A stretch of DNA of 64,000 nucleotides, from NCBI GenBank assembly GCA_964561025.1, contig CAZLNM010000011.1:1-64000 (forward strand), read 5' to 3'. The translations under genes were made by a program, and so were the position numbers. This DNA is from JAAZNF01 sp964561025. GTDB lineage: Bacteria > Myxococcota > B64-G9. How positions within the stretch are numbered: the stretch's first letter is position 1; the number at the start of each line of letters is the position of its first letter. Of this stretch, positions 8,405 through 17,341 are shown piece after piece. The notes beneath the pieces were generated by a model. The model saw only the letters and a list, made by a program, of their open reading frames with translations, did not search any database and was not told the origin of the DNA.

Positions 8405-8414
8405 NNNNNNNNNN
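8405..8414. other. Assembly gap (10 N)
   Basis: Ten Ns near the 5' end of the lipoprotein gene. The ATG at 8315 has a good ribosome site (GGAGG at 8304-8308) and begins MRSKKNLLRG, which would suit a lipoprotein signal, but the frame is lost before the gap. The flanks (8344-8404 and 8415 to about 8495) read as unrelated sequence placed inside the signal-peptide region. Confidence 0.95.
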
Positions 8415-8451
8415 GTGGTCGGCGTTAAACAGGCCGCAATTTGAATACTCG

Positions 8452-9966
8452 TTGCGGCGCAATTGTTCACCTGGTGCGCCGCGCAACGGCGGACCCGGGG
8501 CGCGGCTGCTTGTGCTGGTTCTCGTCCTCCTGCTTTCCGCCTGTGGCCTGGAGAGCCTGCTGGGCCTGGCCACATCGAGCGATCACCCGGCCCCGGACGG
8601 CGGCACCGGCCCCGACACCCGCCCGGCCATCGTGACCGGCCGCGTGCCGGCGTCGTTCGTCCCCGGACTGTCCTCCCTCGACCTCAACTTCCGCTCGCAG
8701 GGGACGGTCACGCCGGGCGAGATCACCATCGACGCGGGGCAGAACGCCTTCTCGGCCAAGCTCCCGCCCGGCCAGGCCTTCCGCGGCTTGCTCACGGAAG
8801 TGCGCCGCAAGACCATGAACCTCTTTTCGCTACTCCCGGAGGCGATCCCGGGCGAGACCCGGCCCCAGGGCTCCGATCTCATCGGCGAGCGCTCCACCGC
8901 CGCCAGCCTGCTCATCCTGGCCAAGGCGTCGGCACGGGGCTTGCCGGTGTCCTCGCTCTCCGGCCGCACGCTGGAGGCGGCGCTCCTGGACCTGGACGCG
9001 CGCGCGGGGAGTGGCCCGGTCAAGGCCTTCTACGACATGGTCGCGGCGGTGGCGAACTGCGCGAGCTGCAACCGCGGCTCGGCGGCGCGCTTCGCGGAGC
9101 CGCTGGTGAGCCCGGCGGGGGTGGCGGTGAAGAGCGGGCTCGATCCGGACTTCATCCTGGCCAACCCGGTGGACTACGCTCCGAGCGCCGGCGCGGAGGA
9201 CACCACCGAGGCCTTCGATGCCGCCATGCAGCAGGCGCTGGCCGAGTTCGAGTTCAGCCTGTGCACCTGCGACGACCCGGCCTTCGTGGCCGCCTGCTGC
9301 GCCAACCCGGACCTCGCCACCGCCTGCGGGCCCGCGCCCGGCCGGCCCGTCATCCGGGTGGTCATCGCCGCCAACATGAACGCGGGCCAGAAGGACGGCA
9401 ACTGCGACGTCATCGACCGCTTCCGCTGGGCCGAGAACAAGCCCGGCGCGCAGATGTTCCTCGCCGCCGGGGTCCACCCCGAGAGCCCCATCCAGGACGC
9501 CGCCATCCACCAGGCGCTCGGCGCCTGGACGCCCAACCAGGTGCCCATGTTCGACGACGGCACGAACGGCGACGGCAAGGCAGGGGACGGCATCTGGACC
9601 GCCACCTTCGTGCTGCCGGTGGGGATGCGCATCGGCTACAAGTTCTCCTGGGGCCTCAGGGGCGACAACTGGGGCGGCACCGAGGAGTGGCCCGGCAACC
9701 AGCGCCTGCTGGAGATCGCCGATGCGAACGGCGACGGGCTGGTGGTGCGGCTCGACAACTTCGGCGACGAGACCACCAACAAGGACAAGGACAACATGCT
9801 GCTCCGCGCCAACGGCGGCTCGGGCACCGTGACCTGGAGCACCGACGCCAACCAGGACGGCATCCCCGACGTGCGCGAGCGCCAGAGCGACAGCGACGGC
9901 GACTGCCGGCTGGATGCCTGGCTCAACCCCTCCAGCGTCTCGCCGCTCGCGGTGGACTGCCCGTAA
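8452..9966 (+). CDS. Lipoprotein with a carbohydrate-binding-like C-terminal region; 5' end damaged by the gap
   Basis: The coding frame is sound from the hydrophobic stretch RLLVLVLVLLLSAC (lipobox LSAC) onward. The given TTG start at 8452 is only the nearest usable codon after the gap; the true start is probably the ATG at 8315, beyond the gap. The middle of the protein is Cys-containing (NCASCN, CTCDDPAFVAACCANPD). Residues around FDDGTNGDGKAGDGIWT and the following GYKFSWG...EEWPGNQ resemble modules that accompany carbohydrate-binding or pullulanase-type domains. The end has thrombospondin-3-like Asp motifs (DANQDGIPD, DSDGDCRLD). Probably envelope-anchored; function unknown. Confidence 0.6.
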   Translation: MRRNCSPGAPRNGGPGARLLVLVLVLLLSACGLESLLGLATSSDHPAPDGGTGPDTRPAIVTGRVPASFVPGLSSLDLNFRSQGTVTPGEITIDAGQNAFSAKLPPGQAFRGLLTEVRRKTMNLFSLLPEAIPGETRPQGSDLIGERSTAASLLILAKASARGLPVSSLSGRTLEAALLDLDARAGSGPVKAFYDMVAAVANCASCNRGSAARFAEPLVSPAGVAVKSGLDPDFILANPVDYAPSAGAEDTTEAFDAAMQQALAEFEFSLCTCDDPAFVAACCANPDLATACGPAPGRPVIRVVIAANMNAGQKDGNCDVIDRFRWAENKPGAQMFLAAGVHPESPIQDAAIHQALGAWTPNQVPMFDDGTNGDGKAGDGIWTATFVLPVGMRIGYKFSWGLRGDNWGGTEEWPGNQRLLEIADANGDGLVVRLDNFGDETTNKDKDNMLLRANGGSGTVTWSTDANQDGIPDVRERQSDSDGDCRLDAWLNPSSVSPLAVDCP

Positions 9967-9987
9967 CTCGGCCAGCGGCGAAACCGC

Positions 9988-10944
9988 ATGACCAGCCGTT
10001 TTGGCGCAACGCTGCTGGGCGCGCTCGCCATCCTCATCTGGAGCACCTCGGTCGGCCTCACCCGCGAGCTCGCGGAGCGGCTCGGCGTGCTCACCTCCTC
10101 GGCGCTCACCTACGGGCTGGCCGGGCTCATCGGCTGCGCCATCCTGGCGGCGCGGGGCCGGCTGCGCGGGCTCCTCCGGCTCCCCCGGGCGTATCTCTTC
10201 GGCTGCGGCGGGTTGTTCGTTGCGTACCTCGTGTCGTTCTGCCTGGCCATCGGCCTGGCCGGGAGCGGCGCGCGGGTGGTGGAGGTCGGGCTGGTGAACT
10301 ACCTGTGGCCCTCGCTCACGCTGGTGCTGTCGGTCCCGCTGCTCGGCCTTAGGGCCCGGCTGTGGCTGGTGCCGGGGATCCTGCTCGCCAGCCTGGGGAT
10401 CTTCCTTTCGGCGAACGCCGACCGCCCGCTCGGCCTCGACACCATCGGTGAGGCCTTTAGGGCCTTCGCCGGGCACGCGAGCGGCGATCCCGTCCCCTAC
10501 CTGCTGGCCCTGGTCGCGGCCGTCACCTGGAGCCTGTACTCGAACCTGAGCCGGCGCCTCGCCAAGGACGCGGCCGGGAGCGCGGTGCCCGTGTTCCTGC
10601 TCGCCTCCGGCCTTTCCCTGCTTATTCTTCGCGCCTTCTTCTCCGAATCCACGGCGTGGAGCCCGCTCTCCTTCGCCATGCTGTCGTACATGACGCTCCT
10701 TCCCGCCCTGGGCGCGTACGCTTGTTGGGAGTACGCCATGCGGCACGGGCGGGTGGCCATCGTCGCGGCGATCTCCTACGCCACCCCGCTTCTTTCGACG
10801 CTTCTGCTGTGTGCCCTCCAGGGCGTCCCGATGACCATGACGCTGTGGGTCGGTTGCCTGCTCATCATCGGCGGCGCGGTCATCTGCAAGCTCGGGGTCG
10901 TCGAAACCGATCCGGCCGGCAAAAAGGCCGCCCAGACAACGTGA
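9988..10944 (+). CDS. DMT-superfamily exporter, YddG-like (aromatic amino acid exporter family)
   Basis: 318 aa with ten hydrophobic segments, built as two EamA-type halves. The segment EVGLVNYLWPSLTLVLSVPLLG after the fourth helix is characteristic of the YddG branch, whose members export aromatic amino acids across the inner membrane. The second half ends with LPALGAYACWEYAMRHG and GRVAIVAAISYATPLLS, again typical of YddG. The start (ATG 9988) lies 21 nt after the lipoprotein stop, so it may be a distal operon gene. Substrate is inferred from family only. Confidence 0.8.
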   Translation: MTSRFGATLLGALAILIWSTSVGLTRELAERLGVLTSSALTYGLAGLIGCAILAARGRLRGLLRLPRAYLFGCGGLFVAYLVSFCLAIGLAGSGARVVEVGLVNYLWPSLTLVLSVPLLGLRARLWLVPGILLASLGIFLSANADRPLGLDTIGEAFRAFAGHASGDPVPYLLALVAAVTWSLYSNLSRRLAKDAAGSAVPVFLLASGLSLLILRAFFSESTAWSPLSFAMLSYMTLLPALGAYACWEYAMRHGRVAIVAAISYATPLLSTLLLCALQGVPMTMTLWVGCLLIIGGAVICKLGVVETDPAGKKAAQTT

Positions 10945-11000
10945 TCGGCCTCACAATTTTTCGAAAACAAGGGCGCCTTTCGTGTTTGAAGGGTCACGGA

Positions 11001-11013
11001 TTCCATAATGGAA
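11001..11013. promoter_or_regulatory. Small palindrome TTCCATAATGGAA
   Basis: A perfect 13-nt palindrome in the 233-nt gap between the YddG-like gene and the next outer-membrane protein. It has operator-like size and symmetry, but no regulator can be named. Nothing else in that gap is distinct apart from short T-runs near 11085 and 11110. Confidence 0.25.
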
Positions 11014-11177
11014 GAGTCGTGCGGGCCGCATAAACGGCTCGGGGAGGCTCATGGGCGGGTTCGCTGACAATTATCCGCCATTTTTTGTTCCGACCCGCGT
11101 GGCCCGGGTTTTGCTAAATCCCAAGGGTGTGGCATACATCGGATCGCCTTGGCGATCCCCAATTCATGAGGTGTGAT

Positions 11178-11807
11178 ATGAAAAAATCGTCGTTGCTCCT
11201 CATCGCCGGCCTTCTCCTGGTGTCCCCCGCCGCCTTCGCCGGCGGCAGCCACTTCCTCTTCGAGCCCTTCACCGGCGTGACCTTCAACCACGGCTTCTCC
11301 ATGGAGAACGCGGTGGGCTTCGAATCCGGCGCGCTCTTTGCGGTCGGCGGAAAGCTCAGGGGGTTCCCGCCCCGCTTCTACCTCTACGTGCGCGCCTCGG
11401 AGTCCATCTTCGGGGACGATGAAGTGTTCATCGACAACCGCGATGCATACGGCACCGTGAGCCGCGCCTACACCCGCATCACCGGCGGCCTGCGGGTGGT
11501 GTTCCCCATCGTGGGCCGGTTGCGCCTCAACCTCGAGGCCGGCGGCGGGACCATGCTCTCACGCAACAGCTACGGCGAGGCCGGCATGAGCGAGGTGAGC
11601 TACGACGAGGACCTCACCGTCTTCGAGACCGGCATCGGCCTCAACTACCGCTTCTTCGAGTGGCTCTCGCTGGGTGTGATGTACAACTACTCGTACGTCA
11701 CCAACGCCCGCAACTGCGATCTCATCGCGGGATTTCTGGGCGAGCGCCAGGATGGCCGCGAGCTCGCCTGGAGCCACCTCAACGTCACGCTGGGGCTGCA
11801 TTTCTAG
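11178..11807 (+). CDS. Small outer-membrane beta-barrel protein
   Basis: 209 aa. ATG at 11178 is preceded by GAGGTG and followed by a clean signal peptide (MKKSSLLLIAGLLLVSPAAFAG). The mature part consists of alternating amphipathic strands (for example FYLYVRASESIFGDDE, RLRLNLEAGGGTML, LSLGVMYNYSYVTN) and ends in HVTLGLHF-like fashion (NVTLGLHF), with the terminal Phe typical of BAM substrates. An 8- to 10-strand barrel is likely. It is followed after 9 nt by the Cys-repeat protein gene, so the two form a small operon. Confidence 0.7.
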   Translation: MKKSSLLLIAGLLLVSPAAFAGGSHFLFEPFTGVTFNHGFSMENAVGFESGALFAVGGKLRGFPPRFYLYVRASESIFGDDEVFIDNRDAYGTVSRAYTRITGGLRVVFPIVGRLRLNLEAGGGTMLSRNSYGEAGMSEVSYDEDLTVFETGIGLNYRFFEWLSLGVMYNYSYVTNARNCDLIAGFLGERQDGRELAWSHLNVTLGLHF

Positions 11808-11816
11808 GGGGACGCC

Positions 11817-12824
11817 ATGAAACGGCTCCTTTCCCTGGTGCTGTGCTTCTCCCTGGCGCCGGCCGCGGCGCGGGCCGGCTTCAACACGCCCGGCATCATC
11901 GACTTCGACTGGCTGGCCGAGGAAGGCGCCTGCCCGGCGCTGGCCGAGCTTCCCGCGGACGCCCCCTGGGTCCCCGCCGCCGCCCAGGCCGTGTTCGGCT
12001 CGGCGGCCTCGACCTTCGGCGACGAGGGCGTGCTGATCTGGGCGGCCATCCCGCTCGACGCGCCCGACGGCCCGCGCGCCGGAATCCTGCAGATCGATCT
12101 CGACCTCGCCCACGCGGGCCTCGGGACCTCGCTGCCGGTGTCCTCCATCCGCGCCGAGTATGTCGAGAAGCGCGGCGACGAGGTGCTGTTCTTCGGCACC
12201 CCGGCCGAGGGCGGGGTGTGGCTCTCAGATCTGATCCGCTCGTTCGAGGAGGCCGGCGCGGTGCTGGGCCACTTCGAGTTCCTCTTCGACGATCCCGACG
12301 GGCGCTACCCCGGCTGCCGGGTCTTGCGCGCCGGCACCTTCGTCACCAACCCCTCACCCGAGAAGGTGCGCCAGCACACCTACATCCCCCCCGACCAGCC
12401 GGTCGGCGACGTGTACGTCGAGTCGGGATGCAACGGCGACGTGGTCATCGTGGACGATGGCGAGAGCTGCGACTGCGGCGGCGACGACACCTCGGGCAGC
12501 GGGTGCGAGGGAGACAGCGGGAGCGAAAGTTCGAGCTGCGAGGGCGACTCGGGAAGCTCGGGCTGCGAGGGAGACAGCAGCGGCTCGGGTTGCGAAGGAG
12601 ACAGCGGCGGGTCGAGCTGCGCGGGAGACACCGGCGGCGCCGACTGCGGGGGCGGCGGCGGGGGGGGCTGCTCCGGCGGCGGCGGAGGGTGCGAGGGCGC
12701 GGCCCGGGCCGCGGTCGCCCCGCCCCGGCCCCGCGGCGGGCCCATCCGGCTGCTGTCGCGGTTCTTCCCCGAGATCGTGGTCTTTGGCTTCATCGCCTGG
12801 ATGCGGCGCCGGAACCGCCGCTAG
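11817..12824 (+). CDS. Secreted protein with CEGDSG repeats and a C-terminal TM/Arg sorting-like tail
   Basis: 335 aa. Signal peptide (MKRLLSLVLCFSLAPAAARA), then about 190 residues of folded, unrecognised sequence. Residues ~220-295 are low complexity: repeated CEGDSG-type units of about 8-11 residues, each with one Cys, then Gly runs. The protein ends with a short hydrophobic stretch (PEIVVFGFIAWM) and RRRNRR. A Cys/Gly/Ser linker, a membrane segment and a basic tail is the general plan of C-terminal sorting signals in Myxococcota, but the canonical MYXO-CTERM Cys motif is not convincing here. Likely surface-anchored with the repeat as a stalk; function unknown. Confidence 0.7.
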   Translation: MKRLLSLVLCFSLAPAAARAGFNTPGIIDFDWLAEEGACPALAELPADAPWVPAAAQAVFGSAASTFGDEGVLIWAAIPLDAPDGPRAGILQIDLDLAHAGLGTSLPVSSIRAEYVEKRGDEVLFFGTPAEGGVWLSDLIRSFEEAGAVLGHFEFLFDDPDGRYPGCRVLRAGTFVTNPSPEKVRQHTYIPPDQPVGDVYVESGCNGDVVIVDDGESCDCGGDDTSGSGCEGDSGSESSSCEGDSGSSGCEGDSSGSGCEGDSGGSSCAGDTGGADCGGGGGGGCSGGGGGCEGAARAAVAPPRPRGGPIRLLSRFFPEIVVFGFIAWMRRRNRR

Positions 12825-12880
12825 CACTCAAGAAATCCGTCACGGAAGACTCTCCGCTTCATTCCCCGGCCTGACCTCCG

Positions 12881-12957
12881 CTCGGCTTGCGCCGCCAAGG
12901 GTCTGCGATCGCTTCGCGACTCGCTGCGCTCGCCCTTGACGGCAGCCGAGCTTCGGC
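12881..12957. repeat. Long imperfect hairpin holding a degenerate copy (O) of the variable-arm repeat
   Basis: Outer arms (CTCGGCT...CCAAGGG at 12881-12901 and CCCTTGACGGCAGCCGAG at 12933-12950) pair with a few bulges. Inside, 12916-12957 aligns with the hairpin repeat family (loop CTCGCCCTTGACGGCA) but its arms are poorly paired. It sits in the convergent gap between the CEGDSG gene and the minus-strand gene ending at 13022. Confidence 0.45.
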
Positions 12958-13021
12958 TGGAACCGCAGGTGTGAGGATCTTTCTTCTTGAACTGAGCGCC
13001 TGGCCAGGCAGGTGCGGGTTT

Positions 13022-13585
13022 TCAGGCGGGTTGGCCCTTGTCCTCGAGCAGGCTCACGCCCTCGGGCGGGATGGACTTGCCGCGCCACAGGATGGCCGCC
13101 TCGCCGCGCCGCTCGATGGCCAGGCAGCGCTCGGCTTCGCCCCGGTAGACGGCGAGCGCGCCACCGGCCACGGGGACGGGCCCGAGCGTGCGCCGGTACT
13201 CGCCGTCCGCCTGCCGCAGGCTCTCGGGCTCGCCGGCCGGCGCCTCGGCCTGGCCGGGGAAGTACCAGGCCAGGCTGAGATCCGCGCGTAGCAGCAGCCG
13301 GCTCGCGCCATCCTCGCGCACGAGCCGTGCCCACAGGGCCTCTCCCTCCGGCGTGGTCAGGGTGCAGGTCTCCTCCACCGAGAAGGTCCGGCCCAGCACC
13401 ACCACCACGTCGCTCTTTCGCATGCAGGCCGCGGAGGAGGGCCGGCGCGCGCCGAGGGCGCTGGAGTCGCGCCGGATGCGCAGGCGCACCAGGAAGGCGA
13501 GCAAGAGCAGCACGACCAGCACGCCGCCGAGGAGGGCGAGCAACGGGAGCAGATTGGAGAAGGACTTTTCGACGGCTTGCATCAT
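13022..13585 (-). CDS. Membrane-anchored hypothetical protein
   Basis: 187 aa from the double ATG at 13585/13582. A longer TTG start at 13621 is possible, but neither has a ribosome site I would trust. One N-terminal transmembrane helix (LLPLLALLGGVLVVLLLLAFLVRL) is followed by an Arg-rich linker and a soluble domain of about 130 residues (VVVVLGRTFSVEETCTLTT, ALWARLVREDG, LLRADLSLAWYF). The domain faintly recalls DUF4178-like folds, but I would not assign it. It is the only minus-strand gene here, transcribed away from the aconitase-ettA-uvrBC operon. Confidence 0.55.
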   Translation of the reverse strand: MMQAVEKSFSNLLPLLALLGGVLVVLLLLAFLVRLRIRRDSSALGARRPSSAACMRKSDVVVVLGRTFSVEETCTLTTPEGEALWARLVREDGASRLLLRADLSLAWYFPGQAEAPAGEPESLRQADGEYRRTLGPVPVAGGALAVYRGEAERCLAIERRGEAAILWRGKSIPPEGVSLLEDKGQPA

Positions 13586-13710
13586 GGCCGCAGCATACCG
13601 CCGCGCCCACGCCGCCTTCAAGCGGAACCTGTAAAAACTTGCGCCGCTTTTCCCGGCCGGACTACAATTCGCCGACGCTCCGGGCCGTGACCCCGAGCGA
13701 GTGAGGCCCC

Positions 13711-15634
13711 ATGGCCGAAAGCGCCACCCTGCAAATCCTGCGGCGGCACCTGGTGCACGGCGGCCTGCAGCCGGGCGAGGAGATCGGGCTTCGGCCCGAC
13801 GATCTCCTGCTGCCCGCGCGAACCGCCGTGCTCTCGTTCCTCCACCTGGAGCGGCTGTCCCGCCCGCGACACCCGGCGCGGCGCGCGCTGTGCTGCCTGG
13901 ACCCGGTGCTCGATCCGGCGGACGCGGTCGGGGAAGAGATCCAGCGCTACCTCGAGCAGGCCTGCGCCACCTTCCGGGTCCCGCTGTCCCGTCCCGGAAA
14001 CGGCCTGGCCCACCAGGTGTTCCTGGAGCGGCGGGCGTCCCCGGGCCGGCTGCTGCTCTACGCCGGCGGGCACGGCGCCGCGGCCGGCGGGCTGGGAACG
14101 CTGGCGCTGCCGGTGGGCGCGCTGGAGATGGCGGTGGCCCTGGCCGGGGGACCGCACTACACGGTGTGCCCGGTGGTGGTGCGCGTGGTCCTCAAGGGCG
14201 CGCTTTCGAACGGTTGCTCCGCCTTCGACCTGGCGCTGCACCTGAGCGCCCGCTGGGGGCTGCTGGCCTCCTCGGAGACGGTGCTGGAGTTCTGCGGGCC
14301 GGGGGTGCGCAGCCTGCCGGTGGCGGCGCGCGCCGCGCTGTGCGCCCTGTGCGCCGAGCTGGGGCCGGTGACGGCGCTGTTCCCGGCGGACCCGGTGAGC
14401 GCCGCCTACCTCCGCGCCCAGGGACGGGCGCGCGAATTCGCTCCGCTTTCCACCGGCGCGGGGGACGACTACGCCTCGCAGCTCGAGATCGATCTCTCCA
14501 AGGTGGAGCCCATGGCGTGGCTCCCGCGCGCCGCCGAGCGGATGCTGCCGATCCGCGCCCTGGCCGGCGGTGGCGTGAGCGAGGTGCACCTGGGCGGGTG
14601 CGTGGGCGGAGACGTGGAAGATCTGGTGCATGCCGCCATGGTGNNNNNNNNNNCGGTCGCACGGCGCCGCCCCCGGCGTGGATCTACGCGTGGTGCCGGC
14701 CTCGCGCCAGGTGTGGCAATCCCTGGCGCGCCAGGGCAGCCTGCAGGCGCTTCTCGACGCCGGCGCGCGCCTGACCGAGGCCGGCTGCTGCGCCGAGGGG
14801 CTGAGCGAGGAAGAACTCCCGGCCGGACCGCGCGTGCTGCGCGTTCCGGGGCGGGCCGCGGCGGGCCCGGAGGGAGAGGAAATCCGGGTCAGCGCCCAGA
14901 GCGCGGCCGCTTGCGCCTTGCGCGGCCGCCTCACCGATCCGCGCGAGCTCAAGCCGAGCCCATTCCGGACACGGGTTGCCTGCCGTCTGGTGGTCGACGA
15001 CCGTTTCCTCGCCGTCTCGCCCCGGCGCGCGCCGGGGGAGCTGCCGCGCGGCCGGGGCGTGGTGGAGCCGCCGTTGTTCGGTTCCCTGCCGCCCTCGCTG
15101 TCCGGCGAGGCGGTGCTCAAGCTCCCCAACGGCGTGGCCACCTCGCAGATCCTGCCCGCGGGGGGCGGCGCCTACCTGTACGGCGACGTGCAGGGCTTCG
15201 CGCGGCGGGCGTTCGAGCGCATCGACCCGACCCTGATCCGCCGCATCGAGGAGAACAAGGGGCGGGCCATCGTCAACGTGCTGGTGGCCGGGCAAGGCTA
15301 CGGCGCCGGGCCGGCCCAGGAGCTGGCGGCCATGTGCCAGATGATCCTCGGCATCCGGGTCGTGCTGGCCAAGGGCTTCGAGCGGCGCCACCAGCTCCAG
15401 CTCATCCACCAGGGCGTGCTGCCGCTGTGGCTGCTGGACGAGCACTCCTACGACGTGGTGCACCGCGACGATTTTCTGGAGTTCCCCTGGCTGGCCAACG
15501 AGCTGCGCAAGTCCGAGATGGTGACCGTGCGCAACCCCGAGCGGGGCTACGAGTTCAAGGCGCGCCACGGCCTCACCCGGCGCCAGATCGACATCGTGCT
15601 GGCCGGCGGGCTGTGCAACTTCACCGCCCGCTAG
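13711..15634 (+). CDS. Aconitase-family protein (Aquifex-type layout) with degenerate active site; interrupted by gap
   Basis: About 640 aa, the usual length of the Aquifex-type aconitase family, and collinear with it from end to end, including the swivel domain (GVATSQILPAG, VLVAGQGYGAGPAQELAA). Almost every catalytic or cluster motif is changed: DSHT reads AGGHG (118-122), the cluster motif SCTN reads GGCVGG (295-300), CGPC reads CCAE, RNFxGR reads VPGRAAAG, SSREHAA reads GPAQELAA, and the QD and DH motifs are lost. The Glu of the NMGAE-like motif is retained (E216). A working [4Fe-4S] aconitase is therefore unlikely; a structural or regulatory role is possible. The 10-N gap at 14644 changes frame artificially; comparison with the family suggests only a few bases are missing. 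First gene of the ettA-uvrB-uvrC run. Confidence 0.8.
14644..14653. other. Assembly gap (10 N) inside the aconitase-like gene
   Basis: The frame is +1 class before the gap and shifted after it, but family alignment is continuous (VHAAMV before, HGAAPGVDLRVVPASRQV after). The placeholder length is therefore not the true length; about 2 or 5 nt would restore the frame. Confidence 0.9.
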
Positions 15635-15649
15635 CACCGGGAGCCGCGC

Positions 15650-17335
<1,686 letters not shown>

Positions 17336-17341
17336 GGCCGC

